From: Microcoleus sp. FACHB-831
Lineage (GTDB): Bacteria; Cyanobacteriota; Cyanobacteriia; Cyanobacteriales; FACHB-T130
DNA length: 64,000 nt
Reading direction: 5' to 3'
Assembly: GCF_014695585.1 (NCBI RefSeq)
Contig: NZ_JACJON010000010.1
Location: 1 to 64,000, forward strand
Each line of letters opens with the position of its first letter. Position 1 is the first letter of the stretch. Positions 43,570-52,980 of this stretch are shown here, piece after piece. A program made the translations under genes and the position numbers. The notes beneath the pieces were generated by a model. It had not been told where the DNA came from, did not search any database, and worked only from the letters and a program-made list of their open reading frames with translations.

Positions 43570-43906
43570 GGTCAACCTCAATCCTCAATATCTCATCTCA
43601 AATTCACTGCTGGGGTTATCTTGAAGCTGACTCTACCCAGGCAGCGTTAACTGCTGCTGTCCTCGATAAATGTCGAGGGCGGGGAGATTCTCAGGCGAAC
43701 AAGACGCCCATGTTATATTGTCAGGCAAGCTATCGCTAAATGAGGGCTAAACCCCCATTGACGGCTGGCAGACTGAGCCAAGTTTTTGATAATGACACCG
43801 AATGCTTCGGTCAATCTCTAGAGAGCATTTTACATGGTTAGAGTCGCCTTTCCGCTGACCTTGTTGACCAGAGTCGGGTAAATTTAATTGAAACTCAATA
43901 ATCAAA
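43570..43906. other. Intergenic region with the psbO promoter
   Basis: No gene was found between the divergent psbO and the 117-residue protein gene. A TATAAC on the minus strand near 43715 could be a psbO -10 element, but no convincing -35 accompanies it. Confidence 0.35.
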
Positions 43907-44260
43907 ATGGATTGCATGAACCGCGACACAGATTTGGAGCTAGGGCAGCTACAGCCAGAATTGCAAGCGATCGCCTCGTCTGTACTGGCTGTAGCCCACA
44001 CGCAGCAAAACAATACCTTAGCGCTGTTGGCCTTGCTGCGAACTTTGGAGCGGCTGCATCGGGAGATCTGCTGTGGCTTGTTTCAAACATCTTTACCCGA
44101 TAACCGACAGGATCTTTATGCTCTCTTAAAAGATATTGAAGAAGAGGGAGGCTGGCCCTACATTGACCGCATGAAGCTGCGATCGCTCTTGGCAAATCTA
44201 CCAGATGACTCGCCACCACCTGAGAACTCAGGCTCACTAACTCAGACTGAACTGAAATAG
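43907..44260 (+). CDS. Conserved hypothetical protein, function unknown
   Basis: 117 residues, helical: LQPELQAIASSVLAVAHTQQ, LALLALLRTLERLHREICCG, then DLYALLKDIEEEGGWPYIDR and a Pro/Ser-rich tail. It has no membrane segment or catalytic motif. I take it as a small soluble cyanobacterial protein of unknown role. An ATG at 43916 is an alternative start. It precedes the phosphohexomutase gene on the same strand by about 160 bases. Confidence 0.65.
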   Translation: MDCMNRDTDLELGQLQPELQAIASSVLAVAHTQQNNTLALLALLRTLERLHREICCGLFQTSLPDNRQDLYALLKDIEEEGGWPYIDRMKLRSLLANLPDDSPPPENSGSLTQTELK

Positions 44261-44422
44261 CTATGTGACTTTTCTACTTAATACACTAGGCACGGGTGAT
44301 GTTAAAATCCTCCCGTATCCTCCCAAATAAATTGGAAACGATTTTAGATTTTTCGTTTGCACTAAACCTAAAATCACCAATTTCCACTCTCAAATCCCCA
44401 ATTCCACCCACCCCCTTCTTTT

Positions 44423-45868
44423 ATGTCGCTTGCTTCTCTCCCGATTAAGTTTGGTACAGATGGCTGGCGAGGTCTTATTGCCGCTGATTTCACCTTCGAC
44501 CGTCTGGCTGTGGTTGCACCATTGGCGGCTCAAGTCCTGGCAGATGTCTATGGTGGCACGGCGGCAAACCGCACAATAATTGTCGGTTATGACCGCCGCT
44601 TCATGGCGGAAGAGTTTGCCCGCAAGACGGCTGATGTCGTTTGCGCTGCTGGGTTTGATGTTTGTCTGAGTCAAAGCTATGCGCCTACACCCGCCTTCAG
44701 TTGGGCCGCTTATGAACAGCGTGCCTTGGGTGCTTTGGTGATTACTGCAAGTCATAATCCTGGAGGGTATTTAGGGCTAAAAGTAAAGGGTGCGTTTGGT
44801 GGCTCTGTTGGCCCTGAAGTCACTTCGCAAATTGAGGCATTGCTGAGCCAAGAACCGACGCTGGCGACAACGCCTGGAAGTATAAAGCAATTCGACCCTT
44901 GGCCAAGTTATTGCGAAGCGCTACAGGCGAAAGTTGATATAGCCCAGATTCGGGATGCCGTAACTGGGGGAAAACTTACCGTCTTTGCCGATGTGATGCA
45001 TGGCGCTGCTGCGGGGGGTCTAGGTCAATTGTTGGGAGTTCCTATCCAGGAAATTAATAGCGATCGCGACCCTTTATTTGGCGGCGGTGCGCCGGAACCC
45101 CTACCCCGTTACCTTTCCCAACTGTTCCGGGTAATGCGGACTCATCGACGTACCAGTGACGCTAAGTTGTCAGTTGGATTTGTTTTTGACGGCGATAGCG
45201 ATCGCATTGCTGCTGTCGATGGACAAGGCAATTTCCTCAGTTCCCAAATTTTGATCCCGATATTAATCGAACACTTAGCAACTCGCCGAAAATTTAGTGG
45301 CGAAGTTGTCAAAACTATCAGCGGTTCCGATCTAATGCTTCACCTCGCAACCGCTTACAACCTACCTGTATTTGAGACGCCAGTTGGCTATAAGTACATC
45401 GCTGACAGAATGTTAGAAACAAAGTCGGTCATGCTGGGTGGTGAGGAATCAGGAGGCATTGGCTACGGAAATCACATTCCAGAACGGGACGGACTTTTAT
45501 CAGCACTTTACGTGCTAGAGGCTATCGTTCAATCTGCTATGGATTTAAGCGATTCATATCGACGGTTGCAGGATCAAACTGGATTTAATTCAGCTTATGA
45601 CCGGATTGACTTGCACCTAAGTGGGATGGAAGTGCGATCGCGCTTGCTCGAACAATTGCAAAATCAGCCATTGACAGAAATCAACGGACGTGGCGTAATA
45701 GATTGCTTGACTATTGACGGCTATAAGTTCCGCTTAGAAGATAATAGCTGGCTGATGATTCGTTTTAGCGGCACGGAACCAGTTTTACGACTTTACTGCG
45801 AAGCACCTACCCTGAAGCAAGTGCATCAAACGTTAAACTGGGCGAATGAATGGGCAAACAGATTTTAG
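44423..45868 (+). CDS. Phosphoglucomutase/phosphomannomutase family protein
   Basis: A 481-residue alpha-D-phosphohexomutase. The phosphoserine loop is ITASHNPGGYLGLKVKG (about residue 110), the Mg-binding loop is DGDSDRIAAVDGQG, the sugar-specificity loop is GGEESGGIGYG and the phosphate-binding loop is RFSGTEPVLRLYCEAP. It starts with FGTDGWRG as in the family. Whether the substrate is glucose-, mannose- or glucosamine-phosphate cannot be settled from sequence; GlmM-like use is less likely, as the loop differs from canonical GlmM. Confidence 0.92.
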   Translation: MSLASLPIKFGTDGWRGLIAADFTFDRLAVVAPLAAQVLADVYGGTAANRTIIVGYDRRFMAEEFARKTADVVCAAGFDVCLSQSYAPTPAFSWAAYEQRALGALVITASHNPGGYLGLKVKGAFGGSVGPEVTSQIEALLSQEPTLATTPGSIKQFDPWPSYCEALQAKVDIAQIRDAVTGGKLTVFADVMHGAAAGGLGQLLGVPIQEINSDRDPLFGGGAPEPLPRYLSQLFRVMRTHRRTSDAKLSVGFVFDGDSDRIAAVDGQGNFLSSQILIPILIEHLATRRKFSGEVVKTISGSDLMLHLATAYNLPVFETPVGYKYIADRMLETKSVMLGGEESGGIGYGNHIPERDGLLSALYVLEAIVQSAMDLSDSYRRLQDQTGFNSAYDRIDLHLSGMEVRSRLLEQLQNQPLTEINGRGVIDCLTIDGYKFRLEDNSWLMIRFSGTEPVLRLYCEAPTLKQVHQTLNWANEWANRF

Positions 45869-46008
45869 ATTTTACATTGTTAATTTAATACCAAGTAAAA
45901 TCCAAAACTACCAATTTCTAGGTAATTAATAGTAATGTCATTCCTGCGATCGCAAGCAGGAAAATACACTACTACTGCTAACTAAAAACTCACAACTAAA
46001 AAGTACTA

Positions 46009-46593
46009 ATGACATTGCTAGTCGTAGCAACAGGAAATCCAGGTAAACTGCGAGAAATGCAGGAGTATTTAACTGGATTGGACTGGGAGTTAACCCTAAA
46101 ACCAGATGAACTGGAAATAGAAGAAACGGGCGAGACTTTTAGCGAAAATGCTTGTTTAAAGGCATCTCAAGTGGCGATCGCAACTGGAGAATGGGCGATC
46201 GCGGATGATTCTGGTTTGGAAGTGGATGCCTTGGATGGCGCTCCTGGCGTCTATTCAGCTCGTTACGGTAAAACTGACAAGGAGCGAATCGAAAGGTTGC
46301 TGTTTGAATTGGGCAACGAATTGAACAGACAAGCGCAGTTTGTATGCGCGATCGCTCTAGCGCGTCCTGATGGTTCAATTGCTGCACAAGCTGAGGGTAA
46401 ATGTCAGGGGGAAATCATTCACGCTCCTCGCGGTAGCGGTGGATTCGGCTACGATCCTATTTTTTACGTTCCTGCGGGGCAAAAGACATTTGCCGAAATG
46501 ACAGCACAAATGAAGCGATCGCTAAGTCATCGCGGGATGGCTATCAAAGCGATAATTCCCCAGCTAAAGAAAGTTAGGAATAACGAGTTATGA
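46009..46593 (+). CDS. rdgB: XTP/dITP diphosphatase (RdgB/HAM1 family)
   Basis: A 194-residue housecleaning enzyme hydrolysing non-canonical purine triphosphates. Motifs are VATGNPGKLREMQEYL at the N-terminus, ADDSGLEVDALDGAPGVYSA, GSGGFGYDPIFYVP and SHRGMAIKA. The last coding bases belong to a 111-bp duplication that continues into the downstream spacer. The preceding phosphohexomutase gene lies 140 bases away on the same strand. Confidence 0.95.
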   Translation: MTLLVVATGNPGKLREMQEYLTGLDWELTLKPDELEIEETGETFSENACLKASQVAIATGEWAIADDSGLEVDALDGAPGVYSARYGKTDKERIERLLFELGNELNRQAQFVCAIALARPDGSIAAQAEGKCQGEIIHAPRGSGGFGYDPIFYVPAGQKTFAEMTAQMKRSLSHRGMAIKAIIPQLKKVRNNEL

Positions 46594-46790
46594 GGCGGGC
46601 ACGATTTCCGCACAATTAAGATTTTTCATTGATGAGTAATGAGTATACTATTACCGATTTCACTCAAAACTCAAAACTACAAAGTTAGGAAGGATGACTA
46701 ATAAGGCGGGCAGTTATTTCCGCACCATTAAGGTTTTCCGGTGATGAGTAATGAGTATACTATTACCGATTTCACCCAAAACTCCAAACC
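46570..46790. repeat. 111-bp tandem duplication spanning the end of rdgB
   Basis: Copy 1 begins at 46570 (aaagttaggaa) inside the last codons of rdgB. Copy 2 begins at 46681 with the same bases. Both continue through ggcgggca, a tt-rich part, gatgagtaatgagtatacta and ttaccgatttcac. The copies differ at several positions, including the rdgB stop region, so the duplication is not recent. Confidence 0.88.
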
Positions 46791-46794
46791 GGAG

Positions 46795-46815
46795 GCGGAG
46801 CAACTCCTGCTCCGC
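46795..46815. terminator. Hairpin between rdgB and glnB
   Basis: gcggagca (46795-46802) pairs perfectly with tgctccgc (46808-46815) around actcc. It lies between convergent genes and could end both transcripts, although no U-tract follows on either strand. Confidence 0.5.
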
Positions 46816-46841
46816 TCAAAACTCAAAACTCCTAAAATTTG

Positions 46842-47192
<351 letters not shown>

Positions 47193-47236
47193 TCACTGTC
47201 TTGTTTTATCTATCTGTTTCCAAACCAGCATGACAC

Positions 47237-47278
47237 TTTCTAGCACCGTCAAAAGCTAGTTTTCGTAACTTTTAATAC
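47237..47278 (-). promoter_or_regulatory. NtcA-activated promoter of glnB
   Basis: On the minus strand GTATTAAAAGTTAC (47265-47278) matches the NtcA consensus GTA-N8-TAC exactly. Exactly 22 bases further downstream lies a -10-like TAGAAA (47237-47242), the spacing of class II NtcA promoters. glnB is a known NtcA target in cyanobacteria. Confidence 0.8.
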
Positions 47279-47355
47279 ATTAGCGGCTTCTGTTGCCAAT
47301 GCACCTGCTTTGATGAGCCGAGGGTGAACTGTTAGGGTTCAACCCAAAGGTGGTT

Positions 47356-47967
47356 CTAACGACCACCATTTAAAAGTGGGCGCACAATCAAAAAGCCAGT
47401 TCCAAATGCCGTCGCCACAATTAGAAAGATGGCTGCAACTAACCACAAGCCACTAATATCCCCTGCACGTTCTGGCGGAGTAGGGCGGCGATACCGTCCT
47501 TGTTCCTGTTCTGTAAACAATTTTTCAACAACAGGCGTGCCCTTCTCAGCTTCAACGGGATACGCAGGTACTGGAGGCGGAAGGACTTCAGCTGCTGGGC
47601 TGGGTACCGGTGGGGGTGGGGTACGACGCACATTTGCGGAGGGTGTAGGTTCGGGTCGAAATTCCGGCACAACTGGGGCTGCTTCGCTTCGACCAACTGG
47701 CTGCCAGGAAGCGACGACTTGCTGCGCTTGCATTGCCGACTGAATAACGCGGTCAAATTCTTGTCGCAGGTGTTGATTTTGTTTACTTAACTGCTGATTT
47801 TGAGCGTTCAGCGAGTCCAACATTGCCTGTGCTGCCTGCAACTCTGCTGCCAGTTCTCGGTAAACCGAAATGGGTACAGAGGGGCAGTAGGCGTTGGGTG
47901 TCTGCGGGGTCTGTGTGGGAGGGGTGACATTTCGCATGGGTGGTTTGATGCTGGGATTGTATGTCAT
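47356..47967 (-). CDS. Tail-anchored coiled-coil protein, function unknown
   Basis: 203 residues. The N-terminal part is Pro/Thr-rich and then contains SVPISVYRELAAELQAAQAM, followed by a coiled coil (residues about 45-75, LNAQNQQLSKQNQHLRQEFD). A Pro-rich linker follows, and one C-terminal membrane helix (SGLWLVAAIFLIVATAFGTG). The segment PISVYRELAAEL resembles PLAIYREVAAHL in the 109-residue protein at 39773, suggesting a shared short domain. The function is not known. It precedes glnB on the same strand. Confidence 0.7.
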   Translation of the reverse strand: MTYNPSIKPPMRNVTPPTQTPQTPNAYCPSVPISVYRELAAELQAAQAMLDSLNAQNQQLSKQNQHLRQEFDRVIQSAMQAQQVVASWQPVGRSEAAPVVPEFRPEPTPSANVRRTPPPPVPSPAAEVLPPPVPAYPVEAEKGTPVVEKLFTEQEQGRYRRPTPPERAGDISGLWLVAAIFLIVATAFGTGFLIVRPLLNGGR

Positions 47968-48078
47968 GGGTTTCGCGCTTTGTTATGTTAGGCAAGAATA
48001 GTGGAAATTCAGGGGATATGGGAGCAATTATTCAATAAATTTGCTTTTTAATTTACCTCGAAATTGTCTGCATAAACA

Positions 48079-48906
48079 TTAGTTGCGTGGGAATTGCAAC
48101 AGGGGAAAAAAGTGCCCCACTGGCCCTTGGCCTTGGCCAATGTGTAAAGCGTACCTCAGCGCTGTTGTGACGTAATCTTTTGCGTGTAGGACAGCATCGA
48201 GGGGGTTTTTACCCAAAGCTAGATTAGCAGCGATCGCGGCTGCAAGCGTACAACCCGTTCCGTGAGTGTTGTTGGTATCCACAGTATCCGTTTTTAAGGT
48301 TTCCAGCCGATTTCCATCAAACCAGATATCGACACCCCGCAAGCTTCCCTCCATTCCCCCTCCCTTTACTAAGACGGCTTTCGCCCCTAGTTCATATATA
48401 CATTGGGCAGCGGCTCTCATATCATCTAGATTATTAATCTGCAACCCCGCCAAGAGCTGCGCCTCGTACTTGTTAGGCGTCACAATATTTGCTTTTGGGA
48501 TCAGCCTGTTCCGCAAAGAGGCTATGGCGTCATCATCAATCAATACTGCACCCGTGCGCGATACCATTACCGGGTCAACCACCAAATTTTTTAGACCTAA
48601 AGCTTCTACCCCCTCTGCTACGGCGTCAATAATCTCTCGGTTGAGCAACATCCCAGTTTTAGTAGCTGCAACGCCAATATCGCTAACTACAGCCTCGATT
48701 TGAGCGATAACTGCTTCTGGCGGTAGGGCGTCAACCCGCGTCACTCCTAGAGTATTCTGAGCAGTGATACAGGTGATAGCGTTGGTTCCGTGAACGCAGT
48801 GAAAGGCGAATGTCCGTAAATCGGCTTGAATACCAGCACCACCGCCGCTATCGGAACCTGCAATGGTCAAAGCAACGGGTACGCTTGATGGGGATTTTAC
48901 TGTCAT
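48079..48906 (-). CDS. thiD: Hydroxymethylpyrimidine kinase/phosphomethylpyrimidine kinase
   Basis: A thiamine synthesis enzyme that phosphorylates HMP and HMP-P. About 275 residues, ribokinase fold. It begins VALTIAGSDSGGGAGIQADL, includes VVDPVMVSRTGAVLIDD, TPNKYEAQLLAG and VLVKGGG, and ends with the anion-hole motif THGTGCTLAAAIAANLALGK. The frame extends to 48966, but the ATG at 48906 gives the usual short N-terminus. No TPP riboswitch was recognised upstream. Confidence 0.93.
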   Translation of the reverse strand: MTVKSPSSVPVALTIAGSDSGGGAGIQADLRTFAFHCVHGTNAITCITAQNTLGVTRVDALPPEAVIAQIEAVVSDIGVAATKTGMLLNREIIDAVAEGVEALGLKNLVVDPVMVSRTGAVLIDDDAIASLRNRLIPKANIVTPNKYEAQLLAGLQINNLDDMRAAAQCIYELGAKAVLVKGGGMEGSLRGVDIWFDGNRLETLKTDTVDTNNTHGTGCTLAAAIAANLALGKNPLDAVLHAKDYVTTALRYALHIGQGQGPVGHFFPLLQFPRN

Positions 48907-49225
48907 AGCTTTGTCGATGCATTGGCCAAGTAACAGAAGTAGGTAGAGATTCTTAATATTTACCAAATTTACCAGTTTGGCAAATTTGCTGTGCGTAGTT
49001 TTGCGCGCGATCGCCTCTAGCCGACAAATGCTAAAAAATTATGCATTTAGCCCGATTTGAGCGTGAGGAAAATTTGGCTATTTAAATAAACAATTGGGAA
49101 CTTATAAATTTGCCAAGCTCTTAGATTATCAGCGAGTATGGGGAGACATTAGCTATCAATTTCCATAAGTCTACAAAGGCTTGAAGATTTTTACTTTTTA
49201 TTTTTGTGCTACAAATGTAATAAAT
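48907..49225. other. Divergent intergenic region, thiD and DUF4291 pseudogene
   Basis: No gene was found. It is AT-rich, and no riboswitch or clear promoter was recognised. Confidence 0.35.
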
Positions 49226-49822
49226 ATGTCGCGCCAAATTTTTGCGAGTTATGACGCCGAAGGTATTTTTGTCTACCAAGCCTTCAAACACTCGATAGCT
49301 GATGAAGCGATTCGTCTGGGAAGGTTCGGAAAAGGCTTCAACATGGGGCGGATGACATAGATAAAGCCTTCCTTCGGCTGGATGCTATACAGATCTAAGT
49401 ACGCAACTCAACACAGACAAGAGCGCATTCTCAAAATCAAACTCAGCCATGAGGGTTTTCAGAGAATACTTTCTGCGGGAATATCTACTTCATTTGAACC
49501 GAGCATATTCCCTACAGAAGAAGAGTGGCGTAAAGCGCTCGATAGTTCTCTAGTGCGGTATCAATGGGACCCGGATCGGGATATATGGCTGAGACGTTTG
49601 GAGAGACGTGCTATACAATTAGGCATTCGGGGCAGTGTTGTCAGAGACTATGCGAACGTTTGGATTATAGGAATAGAGGATGTTACTGAATTAGCGCAGG
49701 CGATCGCTACATCCGTCAAGAACCGCACAAAAGATAGTTCCTTAGCGCCCATCGAACAAATCTATCAAGTTAACACCCAGATTCAACAAACTTTAGCAAT
49801 GATAGAAACAGCCAGCTGCTGA
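49226..49822 (+). pseudogene. DUF4291 protein gene interrupted by one amber codon
   Basis: From the ATG at 49226 the frame reads SRQIFASYDAEGIFVYQAFK, then GRFGKGFNMGRMT, then TAG (49358-49360), and continues in the same frame with IKPSFGWMLYRSKYATQHRQ to the stop at 49822. Without the TAG it would be a 198-residue DUF4291 protein of normal length. The family has Trp at the stop position (MTWIKPSF), so a single G-to-A change of TGG explains it. The remaining sequence is well conserved, so the mutation is recent, or the stop is suppressed, or it is a sequencing error. Function of the family is unknown. Confidence 0.85.
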
Positions 49823-49902
49823 TAAAAGCGGAGGCAAACTTAATAGTACCCTTGGGTTACTAATAGCTTTTGAGTGCGACCTTACTTAAGGAAAACCACC
49901 TA

Positions 49903-51189
49903 CTATTCTCTACGAGGGGTACGTCGTCCGCGCAGAAACTCAGGAATATCCAACCCCGGTCTTTCATTTGGGTCAAAAGTCGGTTGCGGTGTTGGTGTTG
50001 TAGATTGAGGAGGAGGAGGCAGTGGCGTTGTTGGTCGCTTGGGAGGCGGAGCTACTCGTGCTGCTGGCGTAGCTTGAACTTCACCTGTAAAGCCAGTAGC
50101 AATAACAGTGATTCTCACCTCGCCTTGCATCCTGTCATCAATCACGGCTCCAAAAATAATATTGGCGTTGGGATCGACGACTTCATATATTGTTTCCGCA
50201 GCGGCATTGACTTCGTGCAGGGTGAGGTCGCTGCCACCAGTAATGTTAAATACAACCCCTCTAGCTCCTTCAATAGAAGATTCTAATAGAGGAGAGGAAA
50301 TAGCAGCTACAGCTGCTTCTCTGGCTCTCGATTTCCCAGAGCCAACACCAATTCCCATCAAAGCCGAACCAGCATCTGCCATCACTGCTCTGACATCGGC
50401 AAAATCCACATTTACCAAGCCTGGGATAGTGATGATATCAGAAATGCCTTGAACACCCTGACGCAGGATGTCATCGGCAAACCGAAACGCTTCTTGAACT
50501 GGCGTGGTTTCTGAAATTACAGACAGCAGCTTATCGTTAGGGATAATAATCAGCGTATCCACACGACTTTGTAAAGCGGCAATGCCTTCATCTGCTTGGT
50601 TAGTGCGTCTCCGTCCTTCAAACATGAAAGGGCGGGTAACGACGCCTACTGTCAACGCTCCCATTTCTTTAGCCACTTCCGCAACAATTGGTGCTGCGCC
50701 CGTTCCAGTCCCGCCGCCCATCCCAGCGGTAATGAACACCAAATCTGAAGTTTCCAGGGCAGCCGCGATCTCGTCGCGGGATTCTTCAGCAGCTTTCTGG
50801 CCAATAGCAGGATTGCCACCCGCACCGAGTCCCCTAGTCAACTTTTGACCCATTTGCAAGCGTTTGGGGGCAGCTGACTGGGCTAGCGCTTGGGCATCGG
50901 TGTTGACAGTCCAAAATTCAACCCCACTCACGTCGCTGGCGATCATGCGGTTAACGGCATTGCCCCCACCCCCGCCGACGCCAATGACTTTAATTCTGGC
51001 AACGCTACCTGGCACGATGTTGTCACTCCTGGATTCTTCCCTGGGCGTTCCCTTGGTATCTTGAGCTTGGTTTAAATGTAACCCTGAGTTACTAAAGGGA
51101 TTTGAGTTATCCACTGCAAGTGAATTACCCGCATATGTTGCGGTTTGGGAACTTTGATGGGCAAGCCCTAGTTTACTATTGAGCGTCAT
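49903..51189 (-). CDS. ftsZ: Cell division protein FtsZ
   Basis: Tubulin-like GTPase forming the division ring, 428 residues. A 60-residue N-terminal extension, usual in cyanobacteria, precedes [16 protein letters not shown]. The tubulin signature [18 protein letters not shown], the T7 loop [16 protein letters not shown] and the C-terminal peptide [11 protein letters not shown] after a Pro-rich linker are all present. The last motif binds partner proteins. It lies 194 bases downstream of ftsQ on the same strand, the standard order. Confidence 0.98.
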   Translation of the reverse strand: MTLNSKLGLAHQSSQTATYAGNSLAVDNSNPFSNSGLHLNQAQDTKGTPREESRSDNIVPGSVARIKVIGVGGGGGNAVNRMIASDVSGVEFWTVNTDAQALAQSAAPKRLQMGQKLTRGLGAGGNPAIGQKAAEESRDEIAAALETSDLVFITAGMGGGTGTGAAPIVAEVAKEMGALTVGVVTRPFMFEGRRRTNQADEGIAALQSRVDTLIIIPNDKLLSVISETTPVQEAFRFADDILRQGVQGISDIITIPGLVNVDFADVRAVMADAGSALMGIGVGSGKSRAREAAVAAISSPLLESSIEGARGVVFNITGGSDLTLHEVNAAAETIYEVVDPNANIIFGAVIDDRMQGEVRITVIATGFTGEVQATPAARVAPPPKRPTTPLPPPPQSTTPTPQPTFDPNERPGLDIPEFLRGRRTPRRE

Positions 51190-51383
51190 TGCAATAGGGA
51201 AGGGTCAATAAACAACTTTTCAATTTTAGGTAGCGATATGAGTCAACTATAGGGTAAGTTGATCGAAAAACCAATGAGCGCGATCGCGACGTTAATGTTC
51301 TTGAAGAGGTAATCAGCCAAAGGGCTAGGTACTAGGGATTTTAAATGATTTAATGTAATCTTCATAGTACTCCTTGCATGATT

Positions 51384-52226
51384 TTAAGGATTGCGCCGTT
51401 CTACTGTATCATTGGCTTTTGTCATTTGAATTGAAGGGAACTCTGGGTTTTTAAGGTCGATATACGCAATTTGGCTGGCTTTTAGATGGGTTGGCAATTC
51501 TCGCATTCTATCGAGAACGGTGAGTTGATAAGCAAATCGTGAACTGTAAGCACCAAAATGTACCTTTCCCAGCTCGGTTTTGAGAATTAAATTGGCTGGA
51601 TCTTGGCAATCAATCTCTAAAACTTTGATGGGACTGTGGCTCACCGCCTGATAAAGTTCAGGCCAATAGGGGCGATATAGTTCGCTCAAGCCAATAACTT
51701 TTAGTTTCGGCAATGCCATAGAACTATTTAGAGCGGTGTAGCTATGTATTGGCATCCATACACCCTGGCGATCTAATAGTCCCACTTGCGAGGAACGAGA
51801 TGAAGTTTTAGGGTTGGGCATACTTTGGGGCTGAGCGATCGCCACTGGCTGTCGCTCTTTCACTTGTATTGTCAAGCTCGGAGGTACGAGTTGGCGGGTA
51901 ACTGTAGCATGGGCAATCGGAGCTTGAGACTCCAGCAATTCAGCAATTTCTTGCGGTTGCATCCGCCATAAAGACTGTGGATAAGAGAGGGTAAGCATCG
52001 ACCTAATGGCTGATGCTCCTAAAAACTTATTGCCCTCAATGGCAATTTGCTCTGGTTTGCGGATCACCCAGCCGGGTAAAGTTGTCACCCAGACTACGCT
52101 ACCTGCTAACCCCGTAAGAGCTAAACTTCGCCAAACCGCCTGAAAAGATTTAATCTGGCGCTGGCGACGCAACTTTTGACGCCGACTCGTCAATTCTGCT
52201 TGAGAGACTGATGCAAAGCTTGTCAT
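51384..52226 (-). CDS. ftsQ: Cell division protein FtsQ (POTRA domain)
   Basis: A 280-residue bitopic protein of the divisome. A basic cytoplasmic tail (SRRQKLRRQRQIKSFQ) and one membrane helix (about residues 34-52) are followed by a POTRA domain starting EQIAIEGNKFLGASAIRSML with the typical QSLWRMQPQEIAELL, and then the beta domain ending near KASQIAYIDLKNPEFPSIQM. It is upstream of ftsZ. Confidence 0.92.
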   Translation of the reverse strand: MTSFASVSQAELTSRRQKLRRQRQIKSFQAVWRSLALTGLAGSVVWVTTLPGWVIRKPEQIAIEGNKFLGASAIRSMLTLSYPQSLWRMQPQEIAELLESQAPIAHATVTRQLVPPSLTIQVKERQPVAIAQPQSMPNPKTSSRSSQVGLLDRQGVWMPIHSYTALNSSMALPKLKVIGLSELYRPYWPELYQAVSHSPIKVLEIDCQDPANLILKTELGKVHFGAYSSRFAYQLTVLDRMRELPTHLKASQIAYIDLKNPEFPSIQMTKANDTVERRNP

Positions 52227-52980
52227 CCTAAAAAAGTCAATTATGTGACTGTAAAGTTATGAATGGCAGTTGTACTTGTAGAAAAACCTAATAAAACTGC
52301 ACAAAACCTGTGTTAATAACTCGCCTGTCTGCTCATAGCCAGCTATTTCCGAAATCAAAACCTGTCTTAAGGGTACTCCTACATCGGACAAGTGGAAGTA
52401 TTAATTTGCTTTCCGGTTTGTGTGGAATTATTAGTTTTTCCCTAAGTGTTGTTTCTTTCATTCATCCTCAATCCTCACCCATCGGGAGGGTAATGCTGCC
52501 CCATATGTTCTAGCCGCTAGTCTAAATTCTAGAGTTTAAAGCCTAAAGTACCTTCTGTGCCCACGTATGCTTGATTTATCTTTAATTTGCAATGTTGCAC
52601 GAATGCAAGCACTTCCCTAGCTAGCGTACTTTTGCATTTCGAGGCAAGCAGCCTGCGCGGATTGGGGTTAGGGCAATATCTGATATTAATAGTGGTACCA
52701 GACTGAGTAATTATGCCAGATGTTGTCAGTTTCCTGTGGGGGATTGACACCCCTCTTTAAGGGCAAGGTTTGTGGGTTCACCGCACAATAAGGATGTTCA
52801 GCTTGCCTTTAAGCTAGGAGAAATTTAAGCAATAGGCCAGACAGCTAATATAGCGATCGCTAATGTAAAATTTGCAACAGTCTTTCGCGCCCATAGCGCG
52901 AAGAGCAGTTTCTCCCAGTATCAGGACTGGGAGAAACTGGCCACCTGGGAACAACCAGACTCAAATCTATTGAGGGATCA
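52227..52980. other. Long leader region with two adjacent hairpins before the ATPase gene
   Basis: No protein gene was found in 754 bases. Two hairpins lie at the right end. Bases 52882-52903 (ctttcgcgc / gcgcgaag) form an 8-bp stem with one bulge. Bases 52906-52939 (cagtttctcccagt, atcagg, actgggagaaactg) form a perfect 14-bp stem. They are two bases apart and end about 41 bases before the ATG at 52981. They probably lie in the 5' leader of the ATPase gene. Confidence 0.55.

Noticed and set aside
48907-49225. TPP riboswitch upstream of thiD
   Set aside because: The conserved CTGAGA and paired elements were not found.
49382-49822. An intact 146-residue gene starting MLYRSKYATQ
   Set aside because: The same frame continues upstream through one TAG to an ATG at 49226 with clear DUF4291 sequence, so this is the 3' part of a broken gene.
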